Source: Methanobacteriota archaeon (GTDB lineage Archaea > Methanobacteriota > Methanobacteria > Methanobacteriales > Methanobacteriaceae). From it: a stretch of 16,344 nt of DNA. The position numbers and the translations under genes were made by a program. Below, piece by piece: positions 1-6,648 of this stretch; the stretch's first letter is position 1, and each line of letters starts with the position of its first letter. The notes beneath the pieces are model-generated. The model ran no database searches. It was not told the DNA's origin and saw only the letters and a program-made list of their open reading frames with translations. Location of the stretch: the NCBI GenBank assembly GCA_023430285.1, contig JAEZAV010000151.1, positions 1 to 16,344 on the forward strand. The letters run 5' to 3'.

Positions 1-114
1 CTGTTTGTATGTAAACCTAAGATCTCTGTCGGGATACACTAGGAAATCCCTGGATGGATCCTTTTCTACCTGTTTTTCAAAGAAGTCTCCGATGGTTTCT
101 TCACTAAAGAGCAT
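1..114 (-). CDS. AMP-forming acyl-CoA ligase, N-terminal fragment (cut by window edge)
   Basis: Only the first 38 codons are inside the window and the gene continues past the left edge. The translation begins MLFSEETIGDFFEKQ and continues with VEKDPSRDFLVYPDRDLRFTY. This is the typical N-terminal pattern of AMP-forming fatty-acyl or acetyl-CoA ligases (T-[IL]-G-D-x(2)-E, then the D/R-x-A/F-L-V-Y-x-D-x(3)-R-x-T-Y block). Such enzymes activate a carboxylic acid with ATP and CoA. No adenylation core motif is visible, so the substrate cannot be inferred. The ATG at 112-114 is supported by a GGGGGA purine run about 6 nt upstream. The gene lies 72 nt downstream of an acyl-CoA thioesterase on the same strand, which fits an acyl-CoA theme. 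The family call rests on a short segment and is moderately sure. Confidence 0.62.
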   Translation of the reverse strand, partial: MLFSEETIGDFFEKQVEKDPSRDFLVYPDRDLRFTYKQ

Positions 115-186
115 GAAAATTCCCCCATACTTAACTAATTGGTTGTTATCATCTATTTTTTATCTAATTTATTTTAATTTTTATTC

Positions 187-606
187 TTATTCCTGACTCT
201 GGGTTCCGTGGGGCAGTAAATGTTCTTCCAACTGTGATCTTATGGATTCTGGTATGGGCATTGATTTTTTTTCGATAAAATCAAAGTGCACAACAACGGC
301 CTTTCCCCTTACATTTAGTTTACCCCTTTGCCATGCCTCGTGTCCCAATGTGAATGAACTGTTCCCTACTTTTTCAACGAATGTTCGTATCTCTATGTCT
401 TCACCATAGTACATTTCACCCACGAAGTCAAATTCTGTTCTGACCATTATGAGTTTCCAGTTCTCATAGCTTAAATCAAGATCAGGTGTGAACATTCTGA
501 ACACTGGATTTCTTGCTTCTTCAAACCATATTGCCAGAACTGTGTTGTTTACATGTCGAAGTCCGTCTATGTCTCCAAATCTTGGAGTTACTACTGTTTT
601 AAACAT
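187..606 (-). CDS. Acyl-CoA thioesterase, 4HBT/YbgC-like hotdog fold
   Basis: This 139-residue protein has the length of a single hotdog-domain thioesterase, which hydrolyses acyl-CoA to free acid and CoA in the cytoplasm. The N-terminal segment RFGDIDGLRHVNN (residues 9-21) matches the 4-hydroxybenzoyl-CoA thioesterase pattern G-D-x-D-x(2)-G-H-V-N-N, and Asp14 aligns with the catalytic aspartate. It is followed by a helix with FEEARNPVF, as expected. No signal peptide or membrane segment is seen. The ATG is preceded by AGAGGA about 6 nt upstream. The gene lies between an XRE-cupin regulator (upstream, 83 nt) and an AMP-forming acyl-CoA ligase (downstream, 72 nt), all on one strand, so it probably acts on the product of that ligase. 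The substrate is unknown. Confidence 0.82.
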   Translation of the reverse strand: MFKTVVTPRFGDIDGLRHVNNTVLAIWFEEARNPVFRMFTPDLDLSYENWKLIMVRTEFDFVGEMYYGEDIEIRTFVEKVGNSSFTLGHEAWQRGKLNVRGKAVVVHFDFIEKKSMPIPESIRSQLEEHLLPHGTQSQE

Positions 607-689
607 TTAATTCCTCTTATACTTGTTAGTTCGCTGTTTATTGTTTCATTAAAAAAATTTTGTGATATCGAAATCTACCATTACAATTA

Positions 690-1262
690 TTAGATCGGTG
701 TGTAGACGATTGCCAGTATCTTGGCTTCTCCACCATATGCATGGAGATCGTGGGGTACAACCGAATCATAATAAATACTGTCACCCTTGGAAACCAAATA
801 TTTTTCCTTGCCGTAGAGAACTTCGATCTCCCCATTCATCACGTAGATGAATTCTTCACCTTCGTGGGATGAAAGTTGATAGTCTTCGTTTTCAGGCGGG
901 TGAACATCAATAATGAATGGTTCCATGTGCCTGTCTGTTTTTCCAGATGCTAAAGAGTAGAATTCAAGGGTACTTTCCTTAAGATCTGTATTTTTTCCAG
1001 AAAATCTCATAACATTTTCTGATTTCCCTGATTTGACTACCACTGGTCCTGTTTGTGGTGCATCATCCAGAAAGGTTCCGAGCCTAACATCTAGTGCTTT
1101 GGCTATTTTTAACAATGGAGATAATGAAGGCATTACAGTGTTACTTTCAAGTTTTTCAACCATTTCCACACTTAGATCAGAATTTTCTGCTAGTTCTTCG
1201 ATTGAAATTTTTTTACTTTCTCTTAATTGACGTATTTTTTCGCCTACACGATTTTCTGACAT
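690..1262 (-). CDS. XRE-family transcriptional regulator with C-terminal cupin sensor domain
   Basis: This 190-residue protein joins two domains. Residues about 6-65 form a Cro/C1-type helix-turn-helix (VGEKIRQLRESKKIS, then the recognition region DLSVEMVEKLE and the closing MPSLSPLLKIAKAL). Residues about 105-188 form a cupin barrel, with motif 1 at SSHEGEEFIYVMNGEIEV and motif 2 around GDSIYYDSVVPH, so a small ligand or metal is probably sensed there. XRE-cupin proteins usually control a neighbouring metabolic operon; here the thioesterase and acyl-CoA ligase follow on the same strand. The start is well supported by AAGGTGAT at 1267-1274. Upstream lie a TATA-like element and a possible operator, which suggests autoregulation. 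A seven-T tract (minus strand, 651-657) about 33 nt after the stop may end a monocistronic transcript. Confidence 0.88.
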   Translation of the reverse strand: MSENRVGEKIRQLRESKKISIEELAENSDLSVEMVEKLESNTVMPSLSPLLKIAKALDVRLGTFLDDAPQTGPVVVKSGKSENVMRFSGKNTDLKESTLEFYSLASGKTDRHMEPFIIDVHPPENEDYQLSSHEGEEFIYVMNGEIEVLYGKEKYLVSKGDSIYYDSVVPHDLHAYGGEAKILAIVYTPI

Positions 1263-1303
1263 TAAATCACCTTTTAATTATCCACCTATAATTTGATATT
1301 TAG

Positions 1304-1325
1304 TTTTATATCATTTCAATATCAC
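1304..1325 (-). promoter_or_regulatory. Putative promoter and operator of the XRE-cupin gene
   Basis: Read on the minus strand, ATATAAAA (1304-1311) is a good archaeal TATA box. It predicts a start of transcription near 1280 and a leader of about 18 nt that contains the GGTGAT ribosome site. Immediately upstream, where TFB would bind, is GTGATATTGAAAT (1313-1325). Nearly the same 13-mer (GTGATATCGAAAT, 12 of 13 identical) occurs on the plus strand at 662-674, in the spacer before the thioesterase gene. This makes it a candidate operator for the regulator, but it could be chance in AT-rich DNA. Confidence 0.4.
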
Positions 1326-1375
1326 TTCTGTTTTGTAAAAAATTCAAAGAAATATTTGATATTAACAAACCTAAT

Positions 1376-1394
1376 ATTTGGGAGTGTCCCAAAT
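1376..1394. repeat. Perfect inverted repeat ATTTGGGA-GTG-TCCCAAAT
   Basis: Two perfect 8-nt arms flank a 3-nt centre. The site lies in the spacer between the stop of the small secreted protein (1439) and the promoter of the XRE-cupin gene, about 50 nt upstream of its TATA box. No T-run follows on either strand, which argues against a simple terminator. A palindrome of this size fits an operator for a dimeric regulator. Two direct copies of AATATTTG (1351-1358 and 1373-1380) start 22 nt apart beside it, and the second overlaps its left arm. Confidence 0.5.
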
Positions 1395-1438
1395 GAAAAC
1401 AAGACCATTAATGGAAATATTTCTATTAAATATTCCTT

Positions 1439-1726
1439 CTAACCCGAGTTTGTTGGAGTGTAGTTAGTTGAATTGTTTGTTGGTACTACTACAGGGGTTG
1501 TGTTGGTTATATTTACAACCACTCGTTTGTTAACATACACCGGAGTGAATGAAGTGTCACCAATGGCTGATATTTGTTGTTGTCCGTTTAAACTCAAATT
1601 TGAAGGAATTGAAGAATCTATCAAGTTGGAACCCAAACCAAATACGTTGGCTGCTGAAGCTACTCCAAATGCCAATAAAGCTATTATCAGCACTATAAAT
1701 AGAGTTCCAGATTTTTTTGGATTCAT
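1439..1726 (-). CDS. Small secreted or membrane-anchored protein with sequon-rich tail (hypothetical)
   Basis: I do not recognise this 95-residue protein. It has a short basic N-terminus (MNPKKSG), a hydrophobic stretch at residues 8-26 ending in GVASAA, and then a polar exported part. The hydrophobic stretch can be a signal peptide with cleavage after ASA, or a membrane anchor. The exported part carries six N-glycosylation sequons (N43, N72, N75, N84, N85, N88), five of them in the last 24 residues, together with a Thr/Asn/Val/Pro-rich C-terminus. This looks like a cell-surface protein. The ATG has a modest purine site (AAGGTTAG) about 6 nt upstream. It lies 145 nt downstream of glmS on the same strand, with two stem-loops between them. 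The antiparallel reading frame over this gene shows no family likeness, which supports the minus strand. Confidence 0.6.
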   Translation of the reverse strand: MNPKKSGTLFIVLIIALLAFGVASAANVFGLGSNLIDSSIPSNLSLNGQQQISAIGDTSFTPVYVNKRVVVNITNTTPVVVPTNNSTNYTPTNSG

Positions 1727-1757
1727 TTTATTCTAACCTTGATGGATTTTTATGTTC

Positions 1758-1787
1758 GCTTTGGTAACTCATGTAAGTTATCAAAGC
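1758..1787. repeat. 12-bp stem-loop upstream of the small secreted protein gene
   Basis: The plus-strand arms GCTTTGGTAACT and AGTTATCAAAGC pair over 12 positions (one non-Watson-Crick pair) around a 6-nt loop CATGTA. It ends 31 nt upstream of the ATG at 1726, so in that transcript it would sit in the 5' leader. No T-run follows directly. It could be a leader structure, an operator or an RNA-processing site. Confidence 0.5.
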
Positions 1788-1808
1788 TTGATTCTAATTT
1801 TGTATGGG

Positions 1809-1841
1809 CTCACTTAAAACATTTTCATGTTTAAGCGTGAG
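1809..1841 (-). terminator. Imperfect hairpin downstream of glmS, possible terminator or processing site
   Basis: The arms CTCAC-TTAAAACAT and ATGTTTAA-GC-GTGAG pair over about 13 bp with two small bulges and a 4-nt loop TTTC. It begins about 30 nt after the glmS stop codon. The T-run expected of an archaeal terminator is weak here, so transcript processing or 3'-end protection is equally possible. Confidence 0.35.
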
Positions 1842-1871
1842 TAAATGTCATTACTTGTTGAATTGTTCAGT

Positions 1872-3647
1872 TTATTCAACTGTAACACATTTGGCTAAGT
1901 TTTTTGGTTTATCAGGATCTATGCCCCTTTCAACACTTATGTGGTAAGATAGTAGTTGAAGTGGTACAACGTAGGGTATTGGAGATATCATTTCAGTTAT
2001 ATCTGATTTAAACCCTATGAAATCATGAGCCTCTGATCTGAGTACGGTGTCCTCTGAGGATCCCACTGCAATTACACTGGCTCCCCTGGCCTTAACCTCT
2101 TCAATGTTTCCCAAGGTTTTATCGTGACTCAGTCCCGGAGGTACCACTGCAAGAACCGGTACATCATCATCTATTAATGCTAACGGTCCGTGTTTAAGTT
2201 CGCCTGCAGCATATCCTTCACCATGGATGTAGGTTATTTCCTTGAGTTTCAATGATCCTTCGAGTGCTGTTGGATATGAAAATCCCCTTCCAATGAAGAA
2301 GAAATCATTGGCGTCTTTGTACTTCTTGGCTATTTCAATGATATACTCCTCATCTTCTATTGCAGCCTTCATATGATCTGGAACCTTTTTAATCTCATCT
2401 AAAAGTTTTTTATCGTCACTCAATGCGATTACAAGGAGATAAATACATACGAGTTGGCTCACATAGGTTTTTGTTGCTGCCACACCTATTTCAGGGCCTG
2501 CTCTGGAATATATCACATGATCAGCTTCTCTGGTTGCTGTGCTTCCCAAAACATTGACAATCACAAGGGTTTCAGATTTTTTATTGGCCACTTTAAGGGC
2601 CTTGAGGGTGTCTGCAGTTTCACCTGATTGGCTTATGAATATTACCAGTGTGTCTGCATCCAGTGAAGGTTCTGAGAATATGAATTCAGATGAAAGAATA
2701 ACGTCTGTTGGTATTCCAAGGAGTGTTTCAAACAGGTACTTTCCAACTAAAGATGCATGGTAAGAAGTTCCACATGCTACAAAACAAACCCTTTTGAAGT
2801 CTGAAAAGTTCCCAACCACCTTTTCTATTTCTGAATATTCCATCAGAGTATTCTTAACAACCTCTGGTTGTTCATGAATTTCCTTCAGCATGAAGTGTTC
2901 GTAACCACCCTTCTTGGCCATGTCTGACGTCCATTCTATGGTTTCAATTTCCTTTTCAAGGATTTTTCCATCTTCATCCTTGATAATTACTCCTTCAGCA
3001 GTTAGGATAACCATTTCATTATCGTTTAGATAGATTATCCTATTTGTATGGTCCAAAACAGCAGGAACATCCGATGCAATGAAAAATTCTTTTTCACCCA
3101 CTCCAACAATTAATGGGCTCTCCTTCCGGACCCCAATTATTTTATCTGGTTCATCTGCACTTATGGCTGCTATTGCATAGGAACCCTTGATATCCTTGGT
3201 GGCCATTCTAGTTGCCACTTCCAGACCATTACCCATGTCCATATATTTCTCTATGAGGTGAGGTATAACCTCGGTATCAGTATCAGAAACAAATATGTGA
3301 CCTTCATCTATGAGTTTATCCTTCAATTCTTTATAATTTTCAATGATCCCGTTATGAACCACTGCAATTCTTTTCTGACAGTCAGTATGTGGATGGGCAT
3401 TTTTTCCGGTTGGAAGTCCGTGGGTTGCCCATCTCACATGGGCTATTCCCATGTTTCCAGGAATATCTGTTAAAACAATTTTTTCCTGAACATCATCAAT
3501 TTTTCCTTCGCCCTTTTTGATGTATATATCTTCAGAAAGCGTTGCTATTCCAACAGAGTCATATCCCCTGTATTCTAACCTTCGTACACATTCTAAAAGT
3601 ACAGTACTAGCTTCATCTTTAATTATACATGCTACAATTCCACACAT
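1872..3647 (-). CDS. glmS: Glutamine--fructose-6-phosphate aminotransferase (isomerizing)
   Basis: This 591-residue enzyme makes glucosamine-6-phosphate from fructose-6-phosphate and glutamine, feeding UDP-GlcNAc for pseudomurein and glycans. The start at 3647 gives MCGIVACI, leaving Cys at the N-terminus after Met removal; that cysteine is the Ntn-glutaminase nucleophile. A GGTGA site 6 nt upstream agrees, so an in-frame start 20 codons earlier is rejected. The glutaminase domain (about residues 2-215) has RWATHG, HNGIIENY and DTDTEVIPHL. Two SIS sugar-isomerase domains follow (about 270-400 and 440-575) with ACGTSYHA, SQSGETADTLKAL and GEGYAAGELKHGPLALI. The C-terminus DPDKPKNLAKCVTVE is the family signature, so the protein is complete. 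It is read in the same direction as the frd operon upstream, but a terminator and a TATA box separate them. Confidence 0.97.
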   Translation of the reverse strand: MCGIVACIIKDEASTVLLECVRRLEYRGYDSVGIATLSEDIYIKKGEGKIDDVQEKIVLTDIPGNMGIAHVRWATHGLPTGKNAHPHTDCQKRIAVVHNGIIENYKELKDKLIDEGHIFVSDTDTEVIPHLIEKYMDMGNGLEVATRMATKDIKGSYAIAAISADEPDKIIGVRKESPLIVGVGEKEFFIASDVPAVLDHTNRIIYLNDNEMVILTAEGVIIKDEDGKILEKEIETIEWTSDMAKKGGYEHFMLKEIHEQPEVVKNTLMEYSEIEKVVGNFSDFKRVCFVACGTSYHASLVGKYLFETLLGIPTDVILSSEFIFSEPSLDADTLVIFISQSGETADTLKALKVANKKSETLVIVNVLGSTATREADHVIYSRAGPEIGVAATKTYVSQLVCIYLLVIALSDDKKLLDEIKKVPDHMKAAIEDEEYIIEIAKKYKDANDFFFIGRGFSYPTALEGSLKLKEITYIHGEGYAAGELKHGPLALIDDDVPVLAVVPPGLSHDKTLGNIEEVKARGASVIAVGSSEDTVLRSEAHDFIGFKSDITEMISPIPYVVPLQLLSYHISVERGIDPDKPKNLAKCVTVE

Positions 3648-3796
3648 GATTTCACCAAGGGATTTATTTATAATTTTGAAACGGTAATCATTAAACAGTT
3701 TAATCAATGCATACTGTTTTATTTTTTTTAATACCAGCAGAACAACTTTTAATCTTAAATTTTATTGAACATTTACTATTATGAACCTTCACCATC

Positions 3797-3804
3797 TATA
3801 TAAA
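3797..3804 (-). promoter_or_regulatory. Putative TATA box for glmS
   Basis: The minus strand reads GAAAATTTTATATAGATGG, a strong archaeal TATA box with a purine-rich BRE-like stretch upstream. Transcription would start near 3775, giving a leader of about 125 nt before the GGTGA site and ATG of glmS. The leader would contain the 3690-3704 palindrome. A nearer TATA-like run (3665-3672) would leave no room for the ribosome site, so this one is preferred. Confidence 0.45.
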
Positions 3805-3870
3805 ATTTTCATACACAATGGATTTAGGTTATAATTAATATGGACATAATTATTATTTAAAATAACTATT

Positions 3871-3933
3871 AAAAAACTGTGTTACTCGATACAAAAAATT
3901 AATTTTAGGTCACACTGACCCCCTGATCCTAAA
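3871..3933 (-). terminator. Hairpin plus T-run terminator of the frd operon
   Basis: On the minus strand, after the stop at 3981, the arms TTTAGG-A-TCA and TGA-CCTAAA (3904-3933) form a stem of about 9 bp with one bulge around a G-rich loop. A TTTTTT tract follows (3893-3898), with a second at 3871-3876. This is a good candidate for the 3' end of the four-gene operon and separates it from glmS. Confidence 0.55.
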
Positions 3934-3980
3934 TTTACATCTTATAATTTGTTAAATCTGTAAAACTAATTCTGTTTTTA

Positions 3981-5240
3981 TCAATTCATTGAGGGTCCAG
4001 TTAAAATATCCATAGTGACCTCGTTTAAACTATCGCAACCAGTGAGTAGCATTGCGTTTCGAAGATCATTCTTTACATATTTGTAGTAGAGTTTGACTGG
4101 AACTTCTCCACCTGCCAATGACAACCTTGCAAGGGGTCTTCCTATCAATGCTACATCAGCCCCCAAAGCTAAAATTTTAAGCACATCGTAACCAGTTCTT
4201 ACTGCACCATCTGCAAGTATCGGGATCTTTCCATCTATTTCCCTTGAAATTTCTGGAAGTACGGTGGCAACACCCTCGGCACCGTCAAGAACCCTTCCAC
4301 CGTGATTTGATACGTAGCATGCTGCTGCACCCACATCCAATACTGTGGCAGCGTCTTCTCTGCACATTATTCCCTTGAATATGATTGGTAGTTCTGTGGA
4401 GTCAACCAGTTCGATCAAATCCTTTTCTCCCTTTCTGTAAACTGGTTTGTTTGCAGCTTTCCAGTATGTGGATCCAGCACCCTCCAAATCAACTCCAACT
4501 GCCAGAACATTCAGTTCTTCTGCTTGTTTAATTAGCTCAAGCAGTCTCTCCTGTGATTGAGGTTTGAAGATTGGTATGCCCCACCCATGGTTTTCACCGA
4601 CTGTTTTCACCCCAAGATCATCTGGGACATCGTTGGTATTTCCAACCAGACCAATGGTACCTGATGACATTGCTCCCTGTAAAAGACCTCTGTAAAAGGT
4701 TTCCTCAGGAATTGAATCGTTCATACTGTTTTTCACACCTGAGATGCTTGAACCCATTACTGGAAGTGCGATCTGTTTGTTGAATATGGTTAAAGACATT
4801 TCAGGTTCTTTGTGGTCCTTTATAACCCTCATTTTCAGTTTGTACTGTTGTAAAGAGTTGTAATTTTCTTCAAAGGTTTTTCCCTGTCCTGCACCTCCAA
4901 ATCCTATGGAGCTTCCAAATTTCTGGCCTGAACACATCCTTTCTGGTTTACCATTACATACATCGTACTCCCCGCAGATCCCATGCAGCATATTCCTTGC
5001 TATTGAACGGTAGTAGTTGATGTCCTTAGCCTGATGCTGGGTTTCTGTGTAGGATTTAGCTTTGATGTCAAAAATTTGATTGGTTACTGGTTTCAAATAA
5101 TCCTTGGGCATTCCACACACAGGACAAAGCCATGAATCTGGTATATCTTCTAAGGCAGTGTCAGGATCTAATTTAGTTTCAGGATCTCCCTTTTCTTCGT
5201 CGTAGACGTATGTATTGCAGTATGAACAAATATATTTCAT
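3981..5240 (-). CDS. Rubredoxin fused to FMN-dependent alpha-hydroxy-acid dehydrogenase-like domain
   Basis: The 419-residue protein has two modules. Residues 1-50 are a rubredoxin domain with the Fe-binding knuckles C5-x2-C8 and C39-P-V-C42-G. Residues about 120-415 are a TIM-barrel FMN domain of the lactate/glycolate oxidase superfamily, with D251, K289 (FKG), the catalytic pair H313 and R316 in SNHGGRVLDG, and the phosphate-binding DGAVRTG and ALIGRP. Between them is a cysteine cluster C89-x5-C95-x7-C103. The barrel resembles the unassigned alpha-hydroxy-acid oxidizing proteins of clostridia, which also carry an N-terminal cysteine cluster, more than aerobic oxidases. A soluble, anaerobic FMN-to-rubredoxin electron path is likely; the substrate is unknown. 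It is last in the operon, 21 nt after the lyase, with only a weak ribosome site. Confidence 0.85.
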   Translation of the reverse strand: MKYICSYCNTYVYDEEKGDPETKLDPDTALEDIPDSWLCPVCGMPKDYLKPVTNQIFDIKAKSYTETQHQAKDINYYRSIARNMLHGICGEYDVCNGKPERMCSGQKFGSSIGFGGAGQGKTFEENYNSLQQYKLKMRVIKDHKEPEMSLTIFNKQIALPVMGSSISGVKNSMNDSIPEETFYRGLLQGAMSSGTIGLVGNTNDVPDDLGVKTVGENHGWGIPIFKPQSQERLLELIKQAEELNVLAVGVDLEGAGSTYWKAANKPVYRKGEKDLIELVDSTELPIIFKGIMCREDAATVLDVGAAACYVSNHGGRVLDGAEGVATVLPEISREIDGKIPILADGAVRTGYDVLKILALGADVALIGRPLARLSLAGGEVPVKLYYKYVKNDLRNAMLLTGCDSLNEVTMDILTGPSMN

Positions 5241-5261
5241 TTTATCAGTTCCATTAAAATG

Positions 5262-6647
5262 TTATTTGTAGGGGTTTTTGGATATTTCATCAAGATCAAA
5301 GAATTTATCTGCTTCTTCCTTTGTCATTAACCCCTTGGTAACCACCAAATCCTTTATGGATTGATCTGTTTTTAGAGCTTCCTTCGATAGCTTAGCAGCT
5401 TCTGAATAGCCTAGTCTAGGAGACAGTAGTGTTGCAATGCTCGGATTTTTACCAGTTCTATTTTCTATGGTTTTTTTGTTTGGCATGATACCTTCGATGC
5501 ATTTCTCTTGAAACACTGGGAGGTAGTTGTTTAACATGTTCAAGGTTTCCAGGATGTTGGATATCATTACAGGAGTCATTACATTGAGTTCGAACTGGCC
5601 AGCTTGACCCGCCAGTGACACTGTGCTGTTGTTCCCCATTACTTGGAAGCATATCATGTTCATACATTCAGCCATTACAGGATTAACCTTTCCCGGCATG
5701 ATGGATGATCCTGGTTGTACAGGTGGCAGCACTATTTCGTTTAGTCCGGAAGTGGGCCCTGATCCCATGAATCTGAGATCGTTGGCTATTCTTGAAAGTT
5801 CTACTGCAAGTTCTGAGAGGGAATTTGAAAAGGCAACCATTATTGACCTGCTCTGCAGAGCTTCCATCCCATTTTTTGCAGGTTTAAATGGTAATGATGT
5901 GAGCTGGGATAATTTTTTTATCACAGTTTCTCTGTAAAGTGGTGGTGTGTTTACCCCGTTGCCAGTTGCTGTGCCTCCAAGGGGTATTTCAAGGAGATGG
6001 TTTCTGCTTTCCTTTATCCTGTTTAATGCACGTTTGATTGCTTCACTGTAGGCTATAAATTCATCTCCCAGCGTGATTGGCATGGCATCCATCAGGTGTG
6101 TTCTTCCTGATTTTGGTATAGAAATCATGTTCTTTCCCTTATCCTCCATTGAACTCGAAAGTTTGTAGAGTGTTTCCATTAGTTTATCTGCTTCCATCAC
6201 AATTGCCACGTGGGAAGCTGTTGGAAATGTATCGTTGCTTGATTGGGATCTGTTAACATGGTCGTTGGGATTTAGGTAGTTGTACTCTCCCTTACTGTGG
6301 CCCAATATTTCAAGGGCCCTGTTGGCAATTACCTCGTTTACATTCATGTTAAACGATGTGCCTGCTCCTGCCTGGAACAGATCCACCTTAAATTCTCCCA
6401 GAAGTTTTCCATCTAAAATTTCTTGAGCTGCCTTGATAATTGCTGAACCCTGCTCTTGATCTAAGTTATCAAGCTCCATGTTTGTTTCTGCAGCTGCTAT
6501 TTTAAGCATGACATAGGCCATTATGAACTCTTTACTTTCTCCTCGGCCTGTTACTGGGAAATTTTCAACGGCTCTTTGTGTTTGTATACCATAATAGGCA
6601 GAGTCTGGCAGGTTTTTTTTACCTAGAAAATCCTCTTCTTCACGCAT
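5262..6647 (-). CDS. aspA: Aspartate ammonia-lyase / class II fumarase family lyase
   Basis: The 461-residue enzyme belongs to the aspartase/fumarase superfamily: aspartate to fumarate plus ammonia, or malate to fumarate. The aspartase-like features are AYYGIQTQRAVENFPVTG near the N-terminus, GGTATGNGVNTPP, and the SS loop GSSIMPGKVNPVM (from residue 313) with the base Ser315, followed by Lys320 and Asn322. GTSFNMNVNEV (Thr97), HVNRSQSSND and GRTHLMDAMPITLG (Thr183, His184) are also present. Unusually, the segment before the SS loop reads SGPTSGLNEI where most relatives have SGPR. The ATG at 6647 is chosen because it follows the frdB stop by one nucleotide (TAG-T-ATG) with AAGGATGG about 8 nt upstream; an in-frame ATG at 6659 would add four residues. 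I favour aspartase over fumarase, without certainty. Confidence 0.85.
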   Translation of the reverse strand: MREEEDFLGKKNLPDSAYYGIQTQRAVENFPVTGRGESKEFIMAYVMLKIAAAETNMELDNLDQEQGSAIIKAAQEILDGKLLGEFKVDLFQAGAGTSFNMNVNEVIANRALEILGHSKGEYNYLNPNDHVNRSQSSNDTFPTASHVAIVMEADKLMETLYKLSSSMEDKGKNMISIPKSGRTHLMDAMPITLGDEFIAYSEAIKRALNRIKESRNHLLEIPLGGTATGNGVNTPPLYRETVIKKLSQLTSLPFKPAKNGMEALQSRSIMVAFSNSLSELAVELSRIANDLRFMGSGPTSGLNEIVLPPVQPGSSIMPGKVNPVMAECMNMICFQVMGNNSTVSLAGQAGQFELNVMTPVMISNILETLNMLNNYLPVFQEKCIEGIMPNKKTIENRTGKNPSIATLLSPRLGYSEAAKLSKEALKTDQSIKDLVVTKGLMTKEEADKFFDLDEISKNPYK

Positions 6648-6648
6648 A

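Larger units (their letters stand above)
3648..3980. other. Intergenic spacer upstream of glmS
   Basis: This 333-nt AT-rich spacer holds no supported gene. It contains the glmS promoter candidate (TATA at 3797-3804), a 15-nt palindrome ATTAAACAGTTTAAT at 3690-3704 within the predicted glmS leader, and a hairpin/T-run terminator for the operon that ends at 3981. I see no glmS-ribozyme-like fold and no RNA gene. Confidence 0.6.

Noticed and set aside
5..196. A 63-codon plus-strand open frame at the left edge
   Set aside because: It lies antisense to the acyl-CoA ligase start and has no protein-family likeness or ribosome site; the minus-strand reading matches a known family.
1473..1736. An 87-codon plus-strand open frame opposite the small surface protein
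   Set aside because: It has no family likeness, while the minus-strand frame has a signal peptide, a glycosylation-rich tail and a plausible ribosome site.
3648..3780. A glmS ribozyme or riboswitch in the glmS leader
   Set aside because: The glmS ribozyme is known from bacteria, and I see no conserved core; the leader is AT-rich with only one short palindrome.
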